Below are positions 1 through 5,365 of a DNA stretch of 5,750 nucleotides, one piece after another. Below the pieces are notes generated by a model. That model saw only the letters and a list, made by a program, of their open reading frames with translations, searched no databases and had not been told where the DNA came from. Location of the stretch: the NCBI GenBank assembly GCA_945875195.1, contig CAMCJW010000196.1:1-5750 (forward strand), read 5' to 3'. The first letter of the stretch is position 1; each line of letters begins with the position of its first letter. Source of the stretch: Chitinophaga pinensis. Lineage in GTDB: Bacteria; Bacteroidota; Bacteroidia; UKL13-3. The translations under genes were made by a program, and so were the position numbers.

Positions 1-125
1 ACATCTTTACCCGACATAATTACCGAAAACGACTTTTCTTGGATAGGGGTTGGATGTATGTATGCTAAATCCTGAAGTGCATTGAGCAGTGGTTTATTTA
101 AATTTAAATCTTCAAAATTAAGCAT
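1..125 (-). CDS. DEAD-box ATP-dependent RNA helicase, N-terminal fragment (runs off the left edge)
   Basis: Only the first 41 codons and two bases of the next are present. The start is an ATG at 125 preceded by an A-rich leader, as is usual in Bacteroidota. The visible peptide begins MLNFEDLNLNKPLLNAL and carries the Q motif of DEAD-box helicases: an aromatic residue (Phe4) upstream, then PTPIQ at residues 25-29, then the SGKD stretch (38-41) that leads toward the Walker A strand. In this family the Q motif contacts the adenine of ATP. Known members unwind or remodel RNA in ribosome assembly, mRNA decay or cold adaptation. The remaining motifs (GKT, DEAD, SAT, helicase C domain) are outside the window, so the subfamily (RhlE, CsdA or DbpA type) cannot be decided. 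It reads in the same direction as the ACMSD gene upstream, 58 nt away. Confidence 0.85.
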   Translation of the reverse strand, partial: MLNFEDLNLNKPLLNALQDLAYIHPTPIQEKSFSVIMSGKD

Positions 126-158
126 ACTTTTTTTTGTAAAGGTCGGTAATCAATCGGA

Positions 159-178
159 TAAATAGGCAATTCTATTTA
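159..178. repeat. Short inverted repeat (7-bp stem, 6-nt loop) just after the ACMSD stop
   Basis: TAAATAG (159-165) and CTATTTA (172-178) are perfect inverted copies around a 6-nt loop, five bases beyond the ACMSD stop codon. The position would suit a transcript end or an RNA-stabilising hairpin between ACMSD and the helicase gene. The stem is AT-rich and is not followed by a T-run on the minus strand, so an efficient intrinsic terminator is doubtful and read-through into the helicase gene is possible. Confidence 0.4.
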
Positions 179-183
179 GTGAA

Positions 184-1194
184 CTAAATTCCGAGCCATT
201 CTTTTGCGGTATTCCTCAATAGCTTTATTTTGGTTTCTTCATCAATGTCTTTCATCAATTCAATAAACTTACCATGCTCCAAATCGCCTAGTGGGAAAGG
301 GAAATCAGAACCCATAGCAATTTTACCAGCCCCAAACATTTTTAATAAAAAAGCAAAAGTATCATCGTCGTGAACCAACGAATCAATATAAAATTTATCT
401 GAATAATTCCTGGGTTCATCCACTTTATGCACATTACATAAATCTGGCCTAGCATGGTAGGCATGAGAAATTCTACCTATAGTTTGCGGAAAGCAGCCAC
501 CACCATGGGCAAACAATACTCTTAATTTAGGGAACTTGTCAAATATTCCACCAAACAACATGCTACAAATAGCCAAAGATGTTTCTGCAGGCATACCAAT
601 TAACCAAGGAAGAAAGTACTTTGGCATTCTATCTTGTCCCATCATATCCCAAGGATGAACAAAAATGCACATGCCTAATTTTTCGGCAGTTTCATAAAAT
701 GGGTAATAATACTCATCATCCAAATTACGGTGCTCAATATGGGTGCCAATTTCTATGCCTGGTAAATTTAATTCGTGCTTACACCTAGATAACTCTTGGC
801 AGGCCAAATTAATATCTTGCATGGGAAGCGTTCCCAAACCAACAAATCGGGTAGGGTAGGTTTCTTGAATTTTAGAAACATGATTATTATAATATTGAGC
901 CCACTCCAAAGTATGTTTTGGTTCAGCCCAATAATAAAACAAAACGGGTACAATGCTCAATGCCATTAACTCAACGTCATGTTTATCCATGTGCTCAATA
1001 ATGCTTTCTGGATTCCAGCACAATTCATCAATGGTGCGAAAGAAAGTGCCATCTGCTTTCATCATATTGGCCCTGCCAGGTTGAAAATGGTCTAAGTAAA
1101 TAAACTCATTGCCATAACCGTATTTATCTTTTAAATTAGGCATATTTTCTGGCAAAATATGCGCATGGACATCAATTTTTTTGTAACTTTTCAT
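184..1194 (-). CDS. 2-amino-3-carboxymuconate-6-semialdehyde decarboxylase (ACMSD), amidohydrolase superfamily
   Basis: ACMSD decarboxylates 2-amino-3-carboxymuconate-6-semialdehyde, the product of 3-hydroxyanthranilate dioxygenase. It diverts the kynurenine (tryptophan) or 2-nitrobenzoate route away from quinolinate/NAD and toward 2-aminomuconate. It is a cytosolic Zn enzyme. The 336-residue length equals that of the human enzyme, and recalled human sequence aligns nearly end to end. The expected metal ligands are visible: the HAH pair (His10, His12) after the first strand, His180 in FVHPWDM and Asp297 in GSDFPFPLG. The catalytic-type His230 lies in FAHGGG. The carboxylate-binding arginines are also present: Arg53 and Arg241 in GRIS, the latter supplied by the partner subunit in the known dimer. 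The blocks RFVGLGTLPMQ (116-126) and PWLIGMPAETSLAICSM (196-212) are family hallmarks that separate it from generic amidohydrolases. The ATG at 1194 follows the AIM24 stop by 3 nt, so the two are probably cotranscribed. No other kynurenine-pathway gene is in view. The symbol acmsD/nbaD would fit but is not uniform in bacteria. Confidence 0.93.
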   Translation of the reverse strand: MKSYKKIDVHAHILPENMPNLKDKYGYGNEFIYLDHFQPGRANMMKADGTFFRTIDELCWNPESIIEHMDKHDVELMALSIVPVLFYYWAEPKHTLEWAQYYNNHVSKIQETYPTRFVGLGTLPMQDINLACQELSRCKHELNLPGIEIGTHIEHRNLDDEYYYPFYETAEKLGMCIFVHPWDMMGQDRMPKYFLPWLIGMPAETSLAICSMLFGGIFDKFPKLRVLFAHGGGCFPQTIGRISHAYHARPDLCNVHKVDEPRNYSDKFYIDSLVHDDDTFAFLLKMFGAGKIAMGSDFPFPLGDLEHGKFIELMKDIDEETKIKLLRNTAKEWLGI

Positions 1195-1197
1195 AAG

Positions 1198-1992
1198 TTA
1201 AATTCCATCCCCGTCAAGGATGTTTCCTAATCCACCTAGTATGCCACCTTCTTCTCTTCTTTTTCCAAATCCTCCATAGGAGATAATTCTTCCGGCTAGC
1301 CTAGAAATAGGCAACGATTGAATCCAAACCTTTCCTGGTCCAGTTAAAGTGGCAAAAAATACGCCTTCTCCGCCAAATAATGTATTCTTAACGCCACCTA
1401 CAAATTGTATGTCGTAATTAACCTCTTTGGTAAATGCAACAATACAACCAGTATCAATTTTTAAAACCTCACCTGCTTGCAACTGGCGCTCTTCCACATG
1501 CCCACCTGCGTGTAAAAAAGCCATTCCGTCACCTTCTAGCTTTTCCATGATAAAACCCTCGCCACCAAATAAGCCAGTTCCTAATTTTTTCTGAAATTCA
1601 ATACCGATGCTCACGCCTTTTGCAGCGCATAAAAAAGCATCCTTCTGGCAAGTAATCCTGCCACCCATTCTACTCAAATCCAATGGAATTATTTTCCCAG
1701 GGTAGGGTGCGGCAAAAGTAACTGTTCTTTTACCCGAAACCATATTGGTATAGGCGGTCATAAACAAGCTTTCACCAGTTAATAGCCTTTTGCCAGCCGA
1801 CAATAGTTTGCCAAATATGCCGTTTTCTTGGGTACTGCCATCTCCAAAAATAGTGTTCATTTGAATGCCATCATTCATCATCATAAAACTACCTGGCTCG
1901 GCCATGATGGTTTCTTGCGGGTCTAATTCTATCTCTACACATTGCATTTCACTGCCAAAAATGCGGTAATCTACTTCATGGTTGCTGATCAT
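1198..1992 (-). CDS. AIM24 / TIGR00266 family protein (function unknown)
   Basis: This belongs to the AIM24 (TIGR00266) family of beta-rich proteins. The name comes from a yeast mitochondrial protein affecting inner-membrane organisation; the bacterial role is not established. Numbered from the ATG at 1992 (264 aa), conserved pieces are IFGSEMQ near the N-terminus, AEPGSFMMM (31-39), LLTGESLFMT (70-79) and the AAPYPGKIIPLDL block (94-106). An internal duplication shows as LFGGEG at 141-146 and again at 205-210, each followed by a hydrophobic strand and a Gly turn. The C-terminal 25 residues are Gly-rich. No signal peptide or transmembrane helix is seen, so it is probably cytoplasmic. An in-frame ATG at 2025 would add 11 residues (MNIFGPIKFQI). 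I prefer 1992 because family members, as I recall them, begin close to the HEVDYRIFG segment, and because a -7-like promoter element overlaps the extra codons. The gene ends 3 nt before ACMSD. Confidence 0.88.
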   Translation of the reverse strand: MISNHEVDYRIFGSEMQCVEIELDPQETIMAEPGSFMMMNDGIQMNTIFGDGSTQENGIFGKLLSAGKRLLTGESLFMTAYTNMVSGKRTVTFAAPYPGKIIPLDLSRMGGRITCQKDAFLCAAKGVSIGIEFQKKLGTGLFGGEGFIMEKLEGDGMAFLHAGGHVEERQLQAGEVLKIDTGCIVAFTKEVNYDIQFVGGVKNTLFGGEGVFFATLTGPGKVWIQSLPISRLAGRIISYGGFGKRREEGGILGGLGNILDGDGI

Positions 1993-2012
1993 AATTTGAA
2001 ATTTTATTGGAC

Positions 2013-2020
2013 CAAAAATA
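2013..2020 (-). promoter_or_regulatory. Candidate -7 promoter element for the AIM24-ACMSD unit
   Basis: Read on the minus strand, these bases are TATTTTTG, an exact match to the Bacteroidota -7 consensus TAnnTTTG. Transcription would start about 6 nt downstream, leaving a leader of roughly 15 nt before the ATG at 1992. No TTG is found at the usual 17-23 nt upstream, and the region is T-rich, so a chance match is possible. Confidence 0.35.
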
Positions 2021-2027
2021 TTCAAAA

Positions 2028-2071
2028 AATAAGAAACCTAGGCTCATTATTTTAAGAAATTAGGTTTTATT
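2028..2071. repeat. Inverted repeat in the divergent intergenic region
   Basis: AAACCTA (2034-2040) and TAGGTTT (2061-2067) are inverted copies with a 20-nt spacer. Allowing a 2-nt bulge, the arms lengthen to 2028-2040 and 2061-2071. The repeat lies between the AIM24 gene (minus) and the first SDR gene (plus). It could be an operator for a dimeric regulator of either gene, or a hairpin in the 5' leader of the plus-strand transcript. No binding protein is known for it. The rest of the 2072-2116 stretch is A/T-rich, with no promoter on the plus strand that I can call. Confidence 0.35.
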
Positions 2072-2116
2072 GTGATTTTTACTTGAAAATATAAAAAAAA
2101 TTGCTTTATTCGTAGG

Positions 2117-2764
2117 ATGCGAGTAGGTCTTTTAGTTGGAGTTTCTGGACGTATAGGCAATTCCTTATTGGAATCTTTGCTAAATAATCGGCGGTACAAA
2201 AAAGTCATTTTGTTAACTCGAAGAAAAAATAAGCGATTAAGTAATATTCACCTCAAAAAAGTTAGTGTTAACTTTTCTGACATGGAGAATTATGCTGAAG
2301 AATTTAACGAGGTAAATGACGTTTATTGTTTATTGGGAACTGATTTTATCAATACGATAGATTTAGAAGATGCACCCATGTTTGATTATGAATATCCGCT
2401 TAGTATTGCAAAAGTTGCCAAGAATCAGGGGGTGAAGAGCTTTATTTTAATTAACCCCTCTAAGGCTAGCATCACTTCAAACGTTGATAAGTATAAAATT
2501 AGAGCAAAATTAGTTGCTGAAATTAAATTATTAGGGTTTGAGAATTTTTATGTTTTTAATGTCAATAAAATTGACAAATCTACCAACTTAAAGAGTACAT
2601 TATTTCTAATCAATAAAAATCTTGGTAATTTAGTAAACTTGATAGGATGTAAATTATTACACAAGAATAAGTCTGTACCGGCTAACATATTAGCTAGAAA
2701 AATGATTGAAGTTGCAATTAGCAACCCACTTGAGAAAAAAGAGTTTCACACCATAGATTATTAA
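2117..2764 (+). CDS. Atypical SDR / NAD(P)-binding Rossmann protein, diverged first copy of a tandem pair
   Basis: A 215-residue Rossmann-fold protein related to the HTATIP2/YbjT-like NAD(P)H-binding group of atypical short-chain dehydrogenases. The first strand (VGLLVGVSG, from residue 3) starts directly after the ATG, so the start is firm. The nucleotide loop reads GVSGRIG (8-14) in place of the usual GATGxxG. TRR at 34-36 would favour NADP(H). The gene is an ungapped paralog of its downstream neighbour, with 15 of the first 36 residues identical, and the similarity continues through DVYCLLG (68-74) and FDYEYPLSIAKVAK. The active-site region has diverged: the SSxGA strand end is INPSKA (112-117), Tyr126 is followed at +4 by Ala130 rather than Lys (a Lys sits at +5), and the FRPSLLLG block is FNVNKIDK (147-154). 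It may therefore bind a nucleotide without normal catalysis. The stop is 10 nt before the next gene, so the two likely share a transcript. The substrate is unknown. Confidence 0.75.
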   Translation: MRVGLLVGVSGRIGNSLLESLLNNRRYKKVILLTRRKNKRLSNIHLKKVSVNFSDMENYAEEFNEVNDVYCLLGTDFINTIDLEDAPMFDYEYPLSIAKVAKNQGVKSFILINPSKASITSNVDKYKIRAKLVAEIKLLGFENFYVFNVNKIDKSTNLKSTLFLINKNLGNLVNLIGCKLLHKNKSVPANILARKMIEVAISNPLEKKEFHTIDY

Positions 2765-2774
2765 TTCTATTTAA

Positions 2775-3434
2775 TTGAAAAAAGCATTAGTAATTGGCGC
2801 CACAGGGTTAATAGGGCGGAACTTAGTTTTTGAATTGTTGAAGAGCACTCATTATTCCAAAGTTACAGTTTTAGCTCGTAGAGACTTGGTTATCAAACAT
2901 GATAAACTACATCAAATTTTGCTCGATTTTGATGATTTGGATCAATACAAAAATGAAATGATTGTTGATGATGTATTTTGTTGTTTAGGTTCAACCAAAG
3001 CCAAAACACCCGATACAATTTTATACAAACAAATTGATTTTGATTATCCCTTGAAGGTCGCAGAAATAGCTAAGGTAAATGGCGCATCCCAATTTTTATT
3101 GGTAAGTTCATTAGGTGCAAGTGTTGATTCTTCTATTTTTTATAGCAAGTTAAAAGGAGAGGTTGAAGCAGCAATTGCCAACATTGGTTATACTTCTTTG
3201 AGCATTTTTAGACCATCATTGCTATTGGGTTCAAGAAATGAAAGTAGGCCCCTTGAAACCATAACTCAATACTTAATGCGTGTGCTCAATCCACTTTTTA
3301 TTGGGCCATTAAAATTATACAAGGCAATAAAGGGCTCTGAGGTTGCAAAAGCCATGATAAAAACCGCAATCATTGCTAAACCTGGTAAAGAAATTATTTT
3401 AAACAATCAAATTCTTGATTTAGCCAAAAGCTAA
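2775..3434 (+). CDS. NAD(P)H-binding oxidoreductase of the HTATIP2-like atypical SDR group, TTG start
   Basis: A 219-residue single-domain Rossmann protein. The glycine motif IGATGLIG (7-14) lies in the first beta-alpha unit. ARR at 34-36 after the second strand suggests NADP(H). DVFCCLGST (66-74), VSSLGAS (110-116), a Tyr123-x3-Lys127 pair in FYSKLKGEVE, and FRPSLLLG (145-152) make a complete set of the expected motifs. Proteins of this type are annotated as NAD(P)H-binding or HTATIP2-like; the substrate is not known. The start must be TTG at 2775: an in-frame TAA (2772-2774) lies immediately upstream, the first strand begins at residue 2, and the first in-frame ATG is only at residue 62. 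There is no Shine-Dalgarno sequence in the 10-nt gap after the preceding paralog, so translational coupling to it is likely. The last codons run into a hairpin shared with the convergent transporter gene. Confidence 0.82.
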   Translation: MKKALVIGATGLIGRNLVFELLKSTHYSKVTVLARRDLVIKHDKLHQILLDFDDLDQYKNEMIVDDVFCCLGSTKAKTPDTILYKQIDFDYPLKVAEIAKVNGASQFLLVSSLGASVDSSIFYSKLKGEVEAAIANIGYTSLSIFRPSLLLGSRNESRPLETITQYLMRVLNPLFIGPLKLYKAIKGSEVAKAMIKTAIIAKPGKEIILNNQILDLAKS

Positions 3435-3456
3435 CAGCCATTGGTCAACAGCTTTT
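3426..3456. terminator. Candidate bidirectional terminator between convergent genes
   Basis: AAAAGCT (3426-3432) and AGCTTTT (3450-3456) form a perfect 7-bp stem around a 17-nt loop. They sit exactly where the plus-strand SDR gene (stop 3432-3434) and the minus-strand transporter gene (stop 3463-3465) meet. The arms give an A-tract on one side and a T-tract on the other in both directions, as bidirectional terminators do. The stem is short with only three strong base-pair steps, the loop is large, and the T-tract is only four bases and part of the stem, so efficiency is uncertain. Confidence 0.45.
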
Positions 3457-3462
3457 CCCAAC

Positions 3463-4305
3463 CTAAACGCAAGTGTAAAAATAGACTGCCAAACCCAGTA
3501 TAACCATTGTATTTCCTATCCATTCCCACTTATTTAATTTCTCTTTGAATAAGAAATATCCTGCTAACAAGGAATAAGGAAAAAATGCCAATTGCATAAA
3601 TCCAAGCACATTCAATGAAAATTTTTGGTAACTTATATTTACCAATACTGAACCTAATATGGTAAAGATAGCAATAGCTATTATCTTAAGATCTTTAACC
3701 GGCGGCCTTAGTAAACTAAAGGTATGGTCATTTAAAATTAAATAAAATGCTGATAGGATTAGAATGGTAAACTCCATGATCCAGGTGCCCCAAATGGCAC
3801 TGGTATTTGCCAACGGAATGCTTAATAAGGCATAACCAAAACCCCAGCAAACGGCACTAATTAAGGCATCAAATAAACCTTTATGATTTACTGTTTTTCT
3901 CCATTGAATTAAAATGCCAAGGATAGAAAGAAAAGCTGAAATGAAAAACCAATTGTTTACTTGTTCATGGTTTAAAACAATACCTAAGCCATAATGTATA
4001 AATGCCCCACAAATGCCAATTACAGCCACATTTACAAAATGCAATGTTTGAATTGCCTTTACATAATAAAATAATCCTAGCGCACATAACACACTACAAA
4101 ATAATAATAATCCAATGGAGTTAAAATTTGGCAGATTATTTAATTCTCCGGAAGAAACTAACCACAGAGATGCCAAGGCAACCGTTAAAACAGATCTAAT
4201 GTAAATTAACCTGCCAGCGCTATGATTCCCACTACCTAATTTAATAAATAAATCGGCAAGAAAGTAGGAGGTATTTACGGCCAAAGAAAACCAAATCGCA
4301 TTCAC
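3463..4305 (-). CDS. DMT-superfamily (EamA-like) ten-helix membrane transporter, GTG start
   Basis: A 280-residue hydrophobic protein with about ten predicted helices, roughly at residues 3-22, 35-52, 63-83, 90-110, 117-134, 145-163, 170-191, 206-223, 231-251 and 260-278. This is two five-helix halves, the usual architecture and length of EamA/DMT inner-membrane permeases. The end of the second half, with a Pro in the ninth helix (FFPYSLLAGYFLFKEKLNKWEWIG, written here as two joined parts FFPYSLLAGYF and LFKEKLNKWEWIG, 241-264), matches the family pattern of a helix, a short KE loop and a final helix. Members export or import amino acids, nucleobases, sugars or other metabolites; this sequence does not show which. 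The start is GTG at 4305, since an in-frame TAA lies at 4326-4324 and no in-frame ATG occurs before residue 177. It is 13 nt behind purC and probably in its operon. That hints at, but does not prove, a link to purine metabolism. Confidence 0.8.
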   Translation of the reverse strand: MNAIWFSLAVNTSYFLADLFIKLGSGNHSAGRLIYIRSVLTVALASLWLVSSGELNNLPNFNSIGLLLFCSVLCALGLFYYVKAIQTLHFVNVAVIGICGAFIHYGLGIVLNHEQVNNWFFISAFLSILGILIQWRKTVNHKGLFDALISAVCWGFGYALLSIPLANTSAIWGTWIMEFTILILSAFYLILNDHTFSLLRPPVKDLKIIAIAIFTILGSVLVNISYQKFSLNVLGFMQLAFFPYSLLAGYFLFKEKLNKWEWIGNTMVILGLAVYFYTCV

Positions 4306-4319
4306 GGTTTTCTGCTCAT
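4302..4319 (-). other. Five-codon minicistron bridging the purC stop and the transporter start
   Basis: On the minus strand an ATG shares its A with the purC stop codon (TAATG, A at 4319). It opens a five-codon frame (MSRKP), and its TGA (4304-4302) overlaps the transporter GTG start (GTGA, 4305-4302). This chain of overlapping stop and start codons is the geometry expected for translational reinitiation. Nothing shows that it is used, and it may be chance in a short spacer. Confidence 0.3.
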
Positions 4320-5266
4320 TAAATTAAGTGATTAATTGCCTGGATGGTGTTTTGTTCAACCCTCTGCAATACCTCTTTATAGTCTTGTTTTTGAAAAGAT
4401 TTTCCAGTTATTTTTTCATATAATTCAATGTATCTATTGGTAATTAAAGAGATGAATTCTTGATCGAAAAAAGGCACTACCTGCCCTTCCAAACCTTGAA
4501 AATTGTTCTCAATAAGCCATTGTCTTACAAATTCTTTTGATAGCTGTCTCTGCTGCTGGTTTTGGCTTTGAATGGTATCATAGGTATCAGCATAAAAGTA
4601 CCTACTCGAATCTGGTGTGTGAATTTCATCCATCAATAAAATAGTACCATTCTTTTTTCCAAATTCATATTTTGTATCAACTAATATCAATCCTTGTTTT
4701 TTTGCATAGGCTGAACCAAAAGAAAACAGTTTTTTGGTATAGTCTTCCAAGATCAAATAATCTGCTTCTGATACCAATCCCAATTCAAATATACCTTCTC
4801 GCGAAACGTCTTCATCATGACCTTCACTGGCCTTTATGGTTGGCGTAATAATGGGTTCAGGAAATGCATCATTTTCTTTTAATCCATCTGGCATGGCAAC
4901 TCCACAAATCATTCTTTTGCCACTATTGTACTCGCGCCAAGCATGTCCTGCCAAGTAGCCTCTAATAACCATTTCTACTTTAAAAGGCTCACAATAATGT
5001 CCTATGGTAACATTTGGATCAGGACTAGCTACATGCCAATTTGGAACCAAGTCTTTGGTTAAGGTTAAAAAGTGCTCAGCAATTTGGTTCAAAACCTGAC
5101 CTTTATAAGGAATGGCATTAGGCAAAACAACATCAAATGCAGAAATGCGATCAGAAGCCACCATTACCAAATACTTATCATTGATATTATAAACATCGCG
5201 CACTTTACCACGATACAAACTTTTTTGGCCTTCAAAACTAAAATTAGTAGAAACTAGGGCATCCAT
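4319..5266 (-). CDS. purC: Phosphoribosylaminoimidazole-succinocarboxamide (SAICAR) synthase
   Basis: PurC joins aspartate to CAIR using ATP to give SAICAR in de novo purine synthesis; it is a cytosolic enzyme. From the ATG at 5266 the protein has 315 residues, the long form common in Bacteroidota and eukaryote-like PurC, compared with about 237 in E. coli. Hallmarks in order: YRGKVRDVY (18-26, ATP loop), SDRISAFD (38-45), GYLAGHAWREY (103-113), TPTIKASEGHDEDVS (141-155), LVDTKYEFG (195-203) and MDEIHTPDSSRY (212-223), then QLSKEFVRQWL (241-251). All substrate-binding blocks look intact. An in-frame ATG at 5296 would add ten residues (MHIAALNIAI). I prefer 5266 because recalled homologues begin near the ALxxTNFxFxGQ segment, and the promoter-like element puts the transcript start around or inside that extension. 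The transporter gene follows after 13 nt. A Gln-rich run (QNQQQRQ, 235-241) is a small local oddity. Confidence 0.95.
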   Translation of the reverse strand: MDALVSTNFSFEGQKSLYRGKVRDVYNINDKYLVMVASDRISAFDVVLPNAIPYKGQVLNQIAEHFLTLTKDLVPNWHVASPDPNVTIGHYCEPFKVEMVIRGYLAGHAWREYNSGKRMICGVAMPDGLKENDAFPEPIITPTIKASEGHDEDVSREGIFELGLVSEADYLILEDYTKKLFSFGSAYAKKQGLILVDTKYEFGKKNGTILLMDEIHTPDSSRYFYADTYDTIQSQNQQQRQLSKEFVRQWLIENNFQGLEGQVVPFFDQEFISLITNRYIELYEKITGKSFQKQDYKEVLQRVEQNTIQAINHLI

Positions 5267-5297
5267 AATTGCAATATTTAATGCTGCAATATGCATA

Positions 5298-5325
5298 AAA
5301 AGTTAAGAAGTATCAAACAACTCAA
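5298..5325 (-). promoter_or_regulatory. Candidate Bacteroidota-type promoter for purC
   Basis: Read on the minus strand, TTG (5325-5323) is followed by 17 nt and then TAACTTTT (5305-5298). This matches TTG-N17-23-TAnnTTTG except for the last base. The inferred transcript start lies near 5290-5293, just inside the longer possible reading frame, which supports translation from 5266. The remainder of the gap to the OmpA-like stop (5326-5365) shows no strong terminator. Confidence 0.35.
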
Positions 5326-5365
5326 CCATTTGATGTTCCTGATAGGGGAATATAAAACTACAGTT

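Noticed and set aside
579..788. Plus-strand open frame of 69 codons inside the ACMSD gene
   Set aside because: It is antisense to a clearly conserved enzyme, has no family resemblance and no start context of its own.
768..953. Minus-strand 61-codon frame within ACMSD
   Set aside because: It is an out-of-frame shadow of the ACMSD coding sequence with no recognisable domain.
2061..2068. TAGGTTTT on the plus strand as a -7 element for the first SDR gene
   Set aside because: It differs from TAnnTTTG at the last base, has no TTG at the right distance upstream, and is explained by the inverted-repeat arm.
5072..5257. Plus-strand 61-codon frame within purC
   Set aside because: It is antisense to the conserved N-terminal blocks of PurC and explained by them.
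5312..5334. 6-bp inverted repeat (ATCAAA / TTTGAT) between the OmpA-like gene and purC as a terminator
   Set aside because: The stem is short and AT-rich, the loop is 11 nt, there is no following T-run, and it overlaps the better promoter candidate.
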